Source: Hydrotalea flava (GTDB lineage Bacteria; Bacteroidota; Bacteroidia; Chitinophagales; Chitinophagaceae). Taken from it: a DNA stretch of 37,199 nucleotides. The translations under genes and the position numbers were made by a program. The notes beneath the pieces are model-generated. The model saw only the letters and a program-made list of their open reading frames with translations. It ran no database searches and had not been told where the DNA came from. How positions within the stretch are numbered: the stretch's first letter is position 1; every line of letters starts with the position of its first letter. The DNA is taken from assembly GCF_001623405.1 (NCBI RefSeq), contig NZ_LUHG01000035.1, positions 1 to 37,199 on the forward strand, in the 5' to 3' direction. Shown piece after piece: positions 1 to 8,424 of this stretch.

Positions 1-2
1 GC

Positions 3-218
3 TTAGGTGAAGGTGGTGCACAGGCCGCTCCATTGGGTCGTGCGGTAATTGGAGGGCTAATTGCATCAACTATTGTGGTATTATTGATATTGCCTTTGGT
101 ATTTGCATGGGTTCAAAATAAAACAACTACTGAATCTGTTTCGTTAGATCCACATGATAAAATGAGTAAACATTATATTCCTGAATTAGATCAAAATACA
201 CATGAAAATGATTTGTAA
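3..218 (+). CDS. RND efflux permease, C-terminal end (partial)
   Basis: The open frame enters from the window edge and ends at 218; only the last 71 or so residues are present. It holds a glycine-rich stretch, then a hydrophobic segment ([17 protein letters not shown]) and a short polar tail, which is how the last transmembrane helix of AcrB/CzcA-type RND permeases ends. The stop overlaps the start of the adaptor gene at 202 by 17 bp, so the two are translationally linked and almost certainly one operon. The pump would use proton motive force to export metals or small molecules; the substrate cannot be told from this fragment. Confidence 0.82.
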   Translation, partial: LGEGGAQAAPLGRAVIGGLIASTIVVLLILPLVFAWVQNKTTTESVSLDPHDKMSKHYIPELDQNTHENDL

Positions 219-1332
219 AAAATGGATGTACCTATTGCTTCTGCCCACACTTATTATTGTACAAAGTTGCCATGGTGGGCATTCTGCTAAAGATGCCGGC
301 AATAAAGAAGATAGTAGTGTGGCCCTTACTGCAACACCAGCCTTTGTTGTGTACAAAGAAAAGCTGGATGGTTCATTAAAATTACCAGGAGAATTAATTG
401 CTTTTCAGGTGGTGAACATCTATGCCAAAATTAACAGCTTTGTAAAAGATGTGTTGGTTGATGTAGGCAGTCAGGTAAAGGATGGTCAATTACTGGCAAC
501 CACAGAAGCGCCGGAAATTAATGCACAATTATTGGCTGCAGAATCTAAATTAAAATCTTTAGAGGCCATCTATATTGCCAGTGATGCAGCTTATAACAGA
601 TTATTAAAGACCAGTAGAACTCCCGGTACCATTTCTCCGAACGATTTAGATATTGCTTTAGCCAAGCAAAAATCTGATTATGCACAATGGCAGGCGGCAA
701 AAGCATCTTATCGGGAAATATTAGATACCAAAAAATATTTAACCATTCAGGCGCCATTTGCAGGTATGATTACTTTACGAAACGTCAATCCCGGATCGTA
801 TGTTGGCCCATCTGGTAAAGGCTCTGATTTACCTATGTTTGTATTGCAGGATAGAAACAAACTCAGGTTAGTAGTTTTAATACCCGAACAATTTTCCCGA
901 TATCTTTCTCAGGGAAGCAAAATTAATTTTACGGTAAAAGCCTATCCTGATATAATTTTTCATGCAACTATTAATCGGTTGGCCGGTGCATTAGATACCA
1001 AGCTTCGTTCACAGCGTATTGAAATGGATGTATACAATACCGATAAAAAATTATTACCAGGTATGATTGCGGATGTTAATATTCCTTTGAACACGAAAGA
1101 TTCTAATCTGGTTGTTCCTAAAACTGCTGTTTTGTATGCCACCACCGGTACCTTTGTTTTATGTGTACATCAAAACAAGGTAAATTGGGTTCCTGTACAA
1201 TTGGGAAATGAAAACAATAGTAAAATTGAAATATTTGGTAACATTTTGCCCGGCGATACACTTTTACAAAATGCCAATGAAGAAATTAGAGCGGGAAGCA
1301 GCTTACATCAATTTTTAATAACCAAATTGTAA
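202..1332 (+). CDS. RND efflux periplasmic adaptor (membrane fusion protein), lipoprotein
   Basis: 376 residues. The N-terminus is a lipoprotein signal: a hydrophobic run then VQSC with the lipidated Cys at 23, so the protein should be tethered by lipid in the periplasm. Next come a biotinyl-lipoyl-like half ([21 protein letters not shown]), a helical hairpin (about 110-170), the second lipoyl half ([20 protein letters not shown]) and beta-barrel/membrane-proximal domains. This is the HlyD/AcrA order and the usual family length. It would connect the permease encoded just upstream, with which it overlaps by 17 bp, to a TolC-like channel. No outer-membrane channel gene follows, so that partner lies upstream of the window or elsewhere. 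Confidence 0.9.
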   Translation: MKMICKKWMYLLLLPTLIIVQSCHGGHSAKDAGNKEDSSVALTATPAFVVYKEKLDGSLKLPGELIAFQVVNIYAKINSFVKDVLVDVGSQVKDGQLLATTEAPEINAQLLAAESKLKSLEAIYIASDAAYNRLLKTSRTPGTISPNDLDIALAKQKSDYAQWQAAKASYREILDTKKYLTIQAPFAGMITLRNVNPGSYVGPSGKGSDLPMFVLQDRNKLRLVVLIPEQFSRYLSQGSKINFTVKAYPDIIFHATINRLAGALDTKLRSQRIEMDVYNTDKKLLPGMIADVNIPLNTKDSNLVVPKTAVLYATTGTFVLCVHQNKVNWVPVQLGNENNSKIEIFGNILPGDTLLQNANEEIRAGSSLHQFLITKL

Positions 1333-1421
1333 ATGGTAAAATTTAATTTAATGTGTTTAAATTGAATTAGGATGGATTACAATTATTTTAGCTATTTATT
1401 GTAATTCAATGCTTATCTGTT

Positions 1422-1580
1422 TTGAAACTATGCATAAAATATATGGTAAGCTTTCGTTGTATAATGATGGTGAAAGAAGAGCTGAAAAAGCTGGGTTTAA
1501 AATATGTGATAGTTGAATTAGGAATGGTAAAAATTTTGGACGATATTTCAGAAGAGCAGCGAAAAATTTTAGAAGAAAAT
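1422..1580 (+). pseudogene. AraC-family regulator N-terminal fragment, truncated at the MITE
   Basis: The frame reads MVSFRCIMMVKEELKKLGL...VELGMVKILDDISEEQRKILEEN, which resembles the conserved N-terminal segment found before the helix-turn-helix part of short AraC-family regulators common in Bacteroidota (KxxVKEELxxLGLxxxxVELGEVxIxEDITEEQRxxL). After EEN the frame runs straight into the inverted-repeat element at 1581 and stops at 1607. No DNA-binding domain follows on the other side of the element, where the convergent gene at 1766 begins, so the rest of the gene was lost. The family assignment is from memory of the family pattern. It could instead be expressed as a 61-residue peptide, which I consider unlikely. 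Confidence 0.55.
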
Positions 1581-1761
1581 CATTATTGTCCGACAAAACT
1601 TAACTAAAAAATCGCTGTAATCCTTTGCTGTAAAGGATTACAGGCTAAAAAATGATTGTTTCAAAATTGGAGGGAGTCCCCCATCTTTTGAAATCGGCTG
1701 AAATATGGTGCTGTAAAGGGTTTGAATTATTATTTTACAATTTTAGTAGGACAAAACAATG
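1581..1761. mobile_element. MITE-like inverted-repeat element, copy 1
   Basis: A non-coding element of about 181 bp whose second copy lies at 29433-29614, roughly 90% identical by eye. The left end carries TTGTCCGAC (1586-1594) and the right end GTAGGACAA (1746-1754), an inverted repeat with one change here; the outer CATT/AATG bases also pair. Inside is a hairpin with a perfect 12-bp stem (CTGTAATCCTTT / AAAGGATTACAG). No transposase is encoded, so it would be moved in trans. No clear target duplication is visible for this copy, in line with a rearranged left neighbour. Its right end lies 4 bp past the stop of the convergent gene at 1766. Confidence 0.7.
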
Positions 1762-1765
1762 ATTT

Positions 1766-3244
1766 TTAATTACTATTGCTAATGAAGGCAATGTATTTCC
1801 CATCTGGCGACCAGGAAGGCGTATTGATGGTTCCCTGACCTCCATACACATAGGCAATTACTTTGGGTTGGCCGCCATTAACCGGCATTAATCTTAAATA
1901 TACCTGTTTATAAAATGGGTGATCTGATGGATTTACATCCGGTTCAAACGAAATAAAAACAATCCATTTTCCATCCGGTGAAACATGCGGAAACCAATTG
2001 TTATAAATATCATTGGTTAATTGTATCTGTTCAGTGCCATCCGGTTTCATACGCCAAATTTGCATTCGGCCTGTTCTAACTGAATTAAAGTAAATGTACT
2101 TTCCACTGGGTGCATATTCCGGCCCATCGTCTAAACCCTGTGTATTGGTGAGTTTTATTTCTTTTCCGCCTTTGGCGGGAATTTTATATATATCAAATTC
2201 ATGATTACGTTGACCGGTAAATGTTAACCATTTGCCATCCGGCGACCAGCCATGCAAATATGAAGGCCCTGTTGGTGTGATTAATTCAGGTTCGCCGCCT
2301 GTTGAAGGTAATGTATATATGAGCGAAACACCTTGTTCATTATGGCTGCTGATACCAATCTTTTTTCCATCAAACGAAAGTACATGATCATTGTTATTGT
2401 GAATAATACTTCCTGTATTTAAAACTGCAGGCAGTTGCGTCATTAAATTGAAATGATACAACAGCCCATCCTCGTTGTAAATCAATGATTTTCCGTCTTT
2501 CATCCAATTTGGTGCCTGTATTGATTTGGTTGAATGATACATTATTTTTCGTTTTCCGGTACTTACTTCCATCGTTTCTAAATTACTGCCTAAGTATTCT
2601 TTATATGGAACAAGTGAAGCAGATGCCGGCTTAATGATTCTTACATTGTAAAACAAGGCTTGTTCAAGATTAGCAGGATTATGTGCACAAACAAATAAGC
2701 CAACATACACTTCTTTTGCTAAGTTTAGATGAATAGTGTCACGACTAAATATGTTGCCTTGTTTTGCTACAGACATAATGAAAAAATTTCCTTTTCGTTC
2801 CAGTTGAATGACAGCTACATTATAATTAGCAGATCTTTTCTCCTCTATATTCTCATTATTGTTTTTTCTAAATTGCAAGGAAGTAAGCCCATCTCCATGC
2901 AATGCCCCAGCCACCATGGCCGAAGTACTATCTAATGTGTTACGCACCATCCATCCTGCTTTTCTATGCGCTTCCACACTTTTCCCAAAAAAAACTACAT
3001 TGGCTCGTGCAATAAAATCACCCGATATTTTTTCCCACAAAAAATGGAAACCATCATGGTTAAACCAAATGTTATTCCCGGAACCAGTAATAATATATTC
3101 CTGTTGATCAGTTTTATAAATTGCATTTCCAGGCAAAGTATTGCCTACATCAGTATTTCCTTCAAATATACCTAAATGATTTGTTTGTGCCTTACTGTTT
3201 TGCAGCAGAATGAATAGTACAAAGATGGTGATACATTTTTTCAT
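1766..3244 (-). CDS. Exported TolB-like beta-propeller protein with N-terminal lectin-like domain
   Basis: 492 residues with a Sec signal peptide (MKKCITIFVLFILLQNSKA). Residues about 20-205 look like a concanavalin/DUF1349-type beta-sandwich (KISGDFIARANVVF, AGWMVRN). The C-terminal half carries WD40-like PD40 repeats of the TolB type: SPDGKWLTF, APSGKYIYF, SPDGKWIVF and SPDGKYIAF. Such proteins are periplasmic or surface propellers and often accompany carbohydrate or peptide degradation; here no substrate can be named. It lies 255 bp downstream of, and on the same strand as, an exported esterase-like hydrolase, so they may be functionally linked. The gene appears intact, and its stop lies 4 bp from the MITE end. 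Confidence 0.82.
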   Translation of the reverse strand: MKKCITIFVLFILLQNSKAQTNHLGIFEGNTDVGNTLPGNAIYKTDQQEYIITGSGNNIWFNHDGFHFLWEKISGDFIARANVVFFGKSVEAHRKAGWMVRNTLDSTSAMVAGALHGDGLTSLQFRKNNNENIEEKRSANYNVAVIQLERKGNFFIMSVAKQGNIFSRDTIHLNLAKEVYVGLFVCAHNPANLEQALFYNVRIIKPASASLVPYKEYLGSNLETMEVSTGKRKIMYHSTKSIQAPNWMKDGKSLIYNEDGLLYHFNLMTQLPAVLNTGSIIHNNNDHVLSFDGKKIGISSHNEQGVSLIYTLPSTGGEPELITPTGPSYLHGWSPDGKWLTFTGQRNHEFDIYKIPAKGGKEIKLTNTQGLDDGPEYAPSGKYIYFNSVRTGRMQIWRMKPDGTEQIQLTNDIYNNWFPHVSPDGKWIVFISFEPDVNPSDHPFYKQVYLRLMPVNGGQPKVIAYVYGGQGTINTPSWSPDGKYIAFISNSN

Positions 3245-3499
3245 ATGGATTGAGTTGAACCTTCCTAAAATATTGATTCGAATAAGGTTTGTTATTATAA
3301 TGTTGCAATACTGTTGAACATAAATTCCTCAATTAACAAACCTGTTTTTTAAAGTTAAGTAATTTTATTTTTGAATTACCGAATAGCTAATATTGTTTTG
3401 GTGTTGGATAAAAAAATATCGATTTCATTAAAAGTGTAAAAAACATTTCACAGATAGTTATTTCGATACATTCATTTGTTTTTTATGAAAAAAATATAC

Positions 3500-4372
3500 T
3501 TACAGATGGAGCCATCCATTATCATTCATCCAATCAGCAAGTCTATCTGGCCAGTTTTTAAGTGTAATATATTTCGATGTTTTTCCCATATTAAATGCGT
3601 GGCTGCCAAATTGAAACAAATGCATTTCAACAGGTACTTTTGCCTTCCTGTGTAACATCATGAGTTGAACAATTGATTCAGAACAACAGGTATCCCCATT
3701 CGATGCCAACAAAAAAGTAGGAGGCGCATTATTAGGTACATTATTAGGTACTGCAAGTGGTCCGGGATAAATTAAAATTTGAAATGCTGGTCTGGCATAA
3801 AAAGAATCAATATGGTCGTGCTGAACAGTATGTGCTTCATTAAAATGATAAGATAACCATGCGGCTAATTCGCCACCTGCTGAAAATCCCATTACGCCCA
3901 GTTTGGCTGTATCAATTTGTAATAATTTGGCTTCACTTTTAATGAATCGGATTGCTCTGAAAATATCTTGTTTCGTATGCTCTATAGTATATGGTGAACC
4001 AGGCTCTCTGAACAAACGGTATTTTAATACAAAAGCAGTTACACCCAATCTATTTAAATATGCAGCTGCATCCTTTCCTTCTGCATTGTATACTAATGCA
4101 GAATGGCCACCACCAGGACAAATGATAACTGCTGTACCATTGGCCATATTTTTTGGAGGAAAGAATACAGTTAATGTTGGGTTGTTGATGTTTTTTACCC
4201 ACCAGTCTTTGGCTTCTTCCGGTATATTTTTTAATTGTTCAAAACCGGGAGCACCATTTTTCCATATTGGTATGATGGGATGGTCATCCTGTGCAATTAT
4301 TTGTTTGAAGAATAAAATAGTAAAGATAAAAACAATTGGTAAACGACTGTTTCCTGCATTCAAATATTTCAT
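3500..4372 (-). CDS. Exported alpha/beta hydrolase, acetyl-esterase-like
   Basis: 290 residues beginning with a hydrophobic export signal (about 11-28, ending IIAQ). An alpha/beta hydrolase fold is shown by the oxyanion-hole stretch CPGGGHSAL (85-93), the nucleophile elbow GFSAGG (Ser164), a candidate acid Asp227 (SNGD) and His258 (GSHAF). This fits the esterase/lipase group often annotated as acetyl-xylan esterase or BD-FAE-like. Substrate is inferred only as an ester, perhaps on plant or microbial polysaccharide. The short repeat PNNVPNNAP near 209-217 is encoded by a small tandem duplication. Same strand as the TolB-like gene downstream. Confidence 0.85.
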   Translation of the reverse strand: MKYLNAGNSRLPIVFIFTILFFKQIIAQDDHPIIPIWKNGAPGFEQLKNIPEEAKDWWVKNINNPTLTVFFPPKNMANGTAVIICPGGGHSALVYNAEGKDAAAYLNRLGVTAFVLKYRLFREPGSPYTIEHTKQDIFRAIRFIKSEAKLLQIDTAKLGVMGFSAGGELAAWLSYHFNEAHTVQHDHIDSFYARPAFQILIYPGPLAVPNNVPNNAPPTFLLASNGDTCCSESIVQLMMLHRKAKVPVEMHLFQFGSHAFNMGKTSKYITLKNWPDRLADWMNDNGWLHL

Positions 4373-4608
4373 GGCTAATCAATTATTAAATGGAAATAAA
4401 TTACCGGTATAGTTAATGAAAGTTAGCAAATTTTAAAAGAATAGCAGTAAGATTCTTCTTTTCAATATTGTACTGAACATAATTATGCTGTTTTCCCCTT
4501 CTGTGCAATGAGATAATATCATCAAAAATACGGGGCACCACTCACAAAGAGTAATGCCGCAAGGCAAACGCTATTCAGTATAACAGCTTTAATAAATTTT
4601 TGATATTT

Positions 4609-5115
4609 TTAGTTGTTATGCCCGCCTTCATCATGTCCGTTACCTTTATTATCGTGCACATTATTCCTGTTATCATGATTGTTTCCTTTCCATTGGTTGT
4701 GCATATGATGGTCATTGTTTTCAAAATATTTATTATCTCTGCTATCACGGATGATGGGTTGATTGTGAACATCACGGTATTGTGCACATCTGCCGCTGTA
4801 TTCATTATCCTGTAAATAGGGTCTTGGTTGATTAATAACCACTCTATATCCGTTGTATAAACCATAATTTAGGTAACGATAGGGTAAGCTGCATGTAGTA
4901 ACCCATCTGTTATTTTCCCGGTAAGTATATTGCTGGTCGGCTACATTATACTATGCACTAATTTCGGGCAAATAATAATTTTCAGCAAAATAATAACCGG
5001 TTGGCCCCCAAACAGGTTGGGTGCCAATGTTAACATTAAGGCTAAACTGAGCCGATAATTGATTAAATGCTAAGGCACTTAACAAAAAGAAAATAACAAT
5101 AAATTTCTTGTTCAT
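4609..5115 (-). pseudogene. Small secreted Bacteroidota protein interrupted by one in-frame TAG
   Basis: Starting at MNKKF (5115) the frame gives a signal peptide (to about NQLSAQ), then FSLNVNIGTQPVWGPTGYYFAENYYLPEISA and a TAG at 4951-4953. Reading through it in the same frame gives YNVADQQYTYRENNRWVTT...YNGYRVVINQPRPYL and a His/Asn/Lys-rich tail ending at 4609. Upstream and downstream parts together match a family of small exported Bacteroidota proteins that I recall having NIGxQPxWGPxGYD and YNGYKVVIN motifs, with Tyr where the stop now lies. One T-to-G change of a Tyr codon explains it. Function is unknown. Alternatives are a sequencing error or a short truncated product. Confidence 0.7.
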
Positions 5116-5139
5116 GTTTTTGATTTTAATTGGAATCAT

Positions 5140-5476
5140 ACCAAAATATTGAATACTTTTTTAAGGTACTCCCCTGATATTTCTTAATTACGACTGATAG
5201 AAATGCAAATGCAATGATGATGCCATAAAAGTAAACAGAAACAATCTTTTACAGTTACACAGTTGGTTGTAAAATTTGTATATATCACAGGTGCTTACAC
5301 AAATTGCTTCGCTATTGGAGATAATATAATTTAGTGTTGTATTTTGGTATTTAACAATGCATTTATTTTTTTTCATTTGTACGAAAAGCATTCCAGGTAT
5401 TTTTGCTTTGTAAATATTTGCTAAGTAAGTGAAAAGTATAAATTGGTTTAGATTATTTGAGTTATTGTCATTTTAC
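5140..5476. other. Intergenic stretch with no gene seen
   Basis: AT-rich spacer between the broken secreted-protein gene and the insertion sequence. One 67-codon open frame on the minus strand has no recognisable family, signal peptide or start context. I see no RNA gene or strong hairpin. Confidence 0.5.
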
Positions 5477-5481
5477 ATTAA
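5477..5481. repeat. 5-bp target-site duplication, left
   Basis: ATTAA immediately outside the left inverted repeat of the IS4-type element, matching 6796-6800. Confidence 0.85.
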
Positions 5482-6795
5482 CAATACTCCGGTAATTTTT
5501 CTACGCTCTTAGCCTTCCGAAGTTCAGGCATTGATGATAAATGCGTTTTATTTTTCTGCAATTCAGGTCTAAAGCTAAGTTACAGAAAATTCTTTTAGTG
5601 ATTAACTGGTTCATGTGTATCATTTTTATATCAGCCATCGAAAAACTTCCTCTTTGAGTCTGATGCACTGATAGATGATATGCTGCTTTGGCAACCGATA
5701 CCACAGTCATGGCTATATTAAAATGTGTATGAAGCTTTTGTTCGTCTCTTGCCATACAATCTTCAAGACCTGTATGTTGTTTGGCGTCTCTTATCAAAAA
5801 CTCCACTTGGAACCGCAGCCCATAATACTTACACATCGTCATTGTATCCATTGTTGTATCAGTGCTGATAATAATTTCCGGCTTTTTATTGTCACAGTAG
5901 TAGATGAATGCAGCAAGTACCATTTGTTTTAACACCTTACAATAAACAACACCAGCATACACTTTCATTTGTTCATCGCTATAGCGGCAAGCCAGTCTGC
6001 GCTTGTCTATGCTGGTGGTATCTATCTTACCATCATACAATTTCTTCCTTCCTCTGCCAGATTTTTGGGCACTTTTAAATACATACATCAGGTTAGAATC
6101 GCTACGGGCTTTGGTAATAATATGCAGCCCTTGTTCAAGTAACGGAGTTATAAATTCTTTTTCATAAAATAGCCATCCACTGCCAGGTAGCAGGTTACCG
6201 AAAGTATATCGTTGATATGCTTTTCTATAACTTCCACATAATGATTCACCAATGTTTACCTTTTTGTTTTAATGTTTTGGGCGATGGTGTCTGTACTGCT
6301 TCTCCATGAAGGGCTGTACCGGCAGTTACATCAACAAAAGCAAGACAGCCTATCTCTATACCTTATAATGCCCGCTGTCTTACGCCGCTCCAAAACATAC
6401 CCAGTCCGTAAGTTTGCTTCCAGCTTTTCTTAATATAGGAAGGATCGAACACGGCTATTATTTCTTTGCCGCCATGTTGCTTCACCAACTCAAAATTAAA
6501 ACCGAGCCAGTCAAAGAACTTTTTGAAACCATTGCGGTAACTCTTTTCTGTCATACTGCCCCAGCGATCCATATTACTAAATATATACCGGCAGTTCATC
6601 CCCAACCATAACTCAACAGTGTGGATAATAGATTTTGTAATTGGTTTGGTTACTCCTGTAACCTTACTCAAAGTTGTTTCAGCAACTTCTATGGCATTAG
6701 ACTTAATTTTCAGCATACAAAGGTTTAATGCCTTTGTACTTTTTATCCTCATTTAGTTTTACACTTTTCCATATCTAAAAGTTACCGGAGTATTG
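5482..6795. mobile_element. IS4-type insertion sequence, complete ends, dead transposase
   Basis: 1314 bp bounded by inverted repeats: left CAATACTCCGGTAA (5482-5495) and right TTACCGGAGTATTG (6782-6795), matching over 14 bp and, allowing one mismatch, about 19 bp. The element is flanked by an exact 5-bp direct repeat ATTAA (5477-5481 and 6796-6800), the mark of transposition. The only gene inside is a transposase with the IS4 YREK signature, which carries one stop and two frameshifts. The copy itself is therefore inactive, although intact ends could still be used by a transposase supplied from elsewhere. Confidence 0.92.
5501..6752 (-). pseudogene. IS4-family DDE transposase, disrupted
   Basis: About 417 codons from MRIKSTKAL (6752) to 5501. 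DDE residues can be placed: the first Asp in AVFDPSYI, the second in LAVDGYF, and the Glu in YGLRFQVEFLIRDAK, which fits the IS4 pattern Y-x2-R-x3-E-x6-K exactly. Three lesions break it: an in-frame TAA at 6363-6365, a frameshift near 6250-6266 at an A5 run, and a second frameshift near 6158-6162, again at an A5 run. Before and after each lesion the reading matches a continuous transposase. Programmed frameshifting cannot account for the stop plus two shifts, so I call it a pseudogene. Confidence 0.9.
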
Positions 6796-6800
6796 ATTAA
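6796..6800. repeat. 5-bp target-site duplication, right
   Basis: ATTAA immediately outside the right inverted repeat of the IS4-type element, matching 5477-5481. Confidence 0.85.
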
Positions 6801-6861
6801 GATGTTCTGAATCTTTTCGAATGATTTTCTTTCGAACGATAAAAAATATTTAAACATAAAT

Positions 6862-7326
6862 TTACATATAAATCATCTTCAATTTTATTTCCAGATTACT
6901 GTTTATTTCAAAAGATGCTTTGCTGAATGTTGGTTTGTTTCCAAGACCTATTGATTGATAATTGGAAAACCCAATACCTTCTTTTGGTAAAATAAATCCT
7001 TTTTTAATTTTGCCGTTATTATCTTCATCATGCAAAATACTTACTGCGTATTTTCCTGCCGGCAAGTCTTCAAAGGTTACTGAGGATTTTTTATTATCTA
7101 TTTTTCCAACAATCTTTTTATAGTACTTTTTATAATGTTCATCGGGAAATGCATCTTCACGGTTGTACAACGCAAATACCACAGAACCTTCATTATTTCT
7201 AAGATTACTTACTTCAACTGTTAATGAAAAGGTTGGATACTTATAATGTTCTTTAAAGGAAGAAAAAATAAAAAAAGAAAGAATTCCGGCGAGAATGACG
7301 AAGTTGTGAATGAATAATTTTTTCAT
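6862..7326 (-). CDS. Exported DUF2141 protein
   Basis: 154 residues with an N-terminal hydrophobic export segment (about 7-24). The mature part has the DUF2141 pattern: a beta-rich start (LTVEVSNLRNNEGSVVFALYN), then the LPAGKYAVSILHDEDNNGK motif and KEGIGFSN close to the end. Members are secreted or outer-membrane-associated proteins of unknown function; the acidic DEDNNGK loop could bind a cation, which is inference. It lies 17 bp downstream of the LpxR-like gene on the same strand and probably is the last gene of the efflux operon, near the IS element. Confidence 0.82.
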   Translation of the reverse strand: MKKLFIHNFVILAGILSFFIFSSFKEHYKYPTFSLTVEVSNLRNNEGSVVFALYNREDAFPDEHYKKYYKKIVGKIDNKKSSVTFEDLPAGKYAVSILHDEDNNGKIKKGFILPKEGIGFSNYQSIGLGNKPTFSKASFEINSNLEIKLKMIYM

Positions 7327-7343
7327 GGAATGATTTTAAAAAA

Positions 7344-8321
7344 TTAAAGTTTAAAGTTTATTGAGATGCTCCCTACTTCTATTGCATTACCTTCTTTAAA
7401 GTCTGATGTTCGCATTTTTTGTGTAATGGCCAAATCAAATTTTGGATGTTCATAGGCAGCTCCTGCTTCTGCAAATACATTTAGCCTCTCTATCTGATCT
7501 TTGTTTAAAATATATCCTTTATAATCTTTATGAGTTTTCGTAATAATCCCACCTTGTAAAAGGGCATTGCTTAGTATCACTCTTACGGAAGGTTTCATAA
7601 ATACATAAAATTGTGTTTTATGGTTCAACATGGTATTTTTTGCGTTATCTTTTACAAAACAATTATTGATCCTGCCCACTTTCATCATAAAACCTGCCCC
7701 CATGGCATTATACAAAGTGCCATTGAAAGTTTCGATATTGGTGGAGAATAATAATTTACCAGGCAGGTAAATCATTTCCTTTTCCAATCCAATGTTATAG
7801 TTTATAATAATGTCATTTGGAACCTGGTTGGCCCAGCCTTTGGGCCTGGTATAATGAATGAGGCTGTGTACCCATATTTGTGTTTCCTCCGCTAAACTCA
7901 TGGGCCCCATTACTCCAATAAATATTTCGGATGAAATCTTTAATTTATTAGTATAATCAAAAGACTTCAATGAATGTATGGCAACTAAAGCTCCTGCGTA
8001 GGGCCTGTCACCATATTGAATATCTGCTATATCAATTCTGGATGGTGTAAACATATATTGCGCTACACTCCAGCTATAAAGATTCTTATCGTTAGAAATT
8101 TTTAACAATAATGAAGAAGGAAACCTTGTTTTCTCTTTTTTAAAAAAATAATCTATCCTTAATCCATTGGTAAAATACCTGTCGGTACCATCTCCTCGAA
8201 AATTTAAAAAATCATTGTCGAATGAAATTTTTAATGAATGATTTTTCATGTTATCCTGGGCAAATAAAGTATCACCAAAAGTCATAATTAAAAAGATGCA
8301 TATTAATTTCCATCTTTTCAT
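7344..8321 (-). CDS. LpxR-like outer-membrane protein (lipid A deacylase family, DUF2219)
   Basis: 325 residues with a signal peptide (about 1-21). The start of the mature chain, SFDNDFLN followed by TDRYFTNGLR, and later QYMFTPSRIDI and DRPYAGALVAIHS, are the conserved blocks of the LpxR/DUF2219 family, a 12-stranded outer-membrane barrel that removes the 3' acyl chains of lipid A. N36, D37 and T51 match the conserved N/D/T positions of the family active site, and a Trp-Val-His block lies farther on. Enzyme activity is inferred from family. The gene sits 103 bp downstream of the RND permease on the same strand, which would couple lipid A remodelling to efflux. Confidence 0.82.
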   Translation of the reverse strand: MKRWKLICIFLIMTFGDTLFAQDNMKNHSLKISFDNDFLNFRGDGTDRYFTNGLRIDYFFKKEKTRFPSSLLLKISNDKNLYSWSVAQYMFTPSRIDIADIQYGDRPYAGALVAIHSLKSFDYTNKLKISSEIFIGVMGPMSLAEETQIWVHSLIHYTRPKGWANQVPNDIIINYNIGLEKEMIYLPGKLLFSTNIETFNGTLYNAMGAGFMMKVGRINNCFVKDNAKNTMLNHKTQFYVFMKPSVRVILSNALLQGGIITKTHKDYKGYILNKDQIERLNVFAEAGAAYEHPKFDLAITQKMRTSDFKEGNAIEVGSISINFKL

Positions 8322-8424
8322 ATCTGCTGTTTTTTCAGATTGTAATTATCAATAGCAATTCATGAATGATTCAGTGTAAACCTTCTTCATGATGTATTAA
8401 TTAAGGTTTGCGTAGACATTATTA

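Noticed and set aside
3720-3755. Short tandem repeat ATTATTAGGTAC
   Set aside because: Two copies inside the hydrolase gene coding for PNNVPNN; a local duplication without wider meaning.
3903-4412. 169-codon open frame on the plus strand opposite the esterase-like gene
   Set aside because: It lies wholly antisense to a gene with clear catalytic motifs and itself shows no known domain.
4575-4865. 96-codon frame on the minus strand and a 71-codon frame opposite
   Set aside because: Both overlap the restored secreted-protein gene in other frames; the His/Asn-rich sequence leaves frames open by composition.
5188-5391. 67-codon frame on the minus strand in the spacer before the IS element
   Set aside because: No family, no signal, composition like spacer.
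6150-6270. Programmed frameshifting in the transposase
   Set aside because: Two shifts at A5 runs could suggest it, but an in-frame stop at 6363 upstream and IS4 elements normally having one unbroken gene argue for decay.
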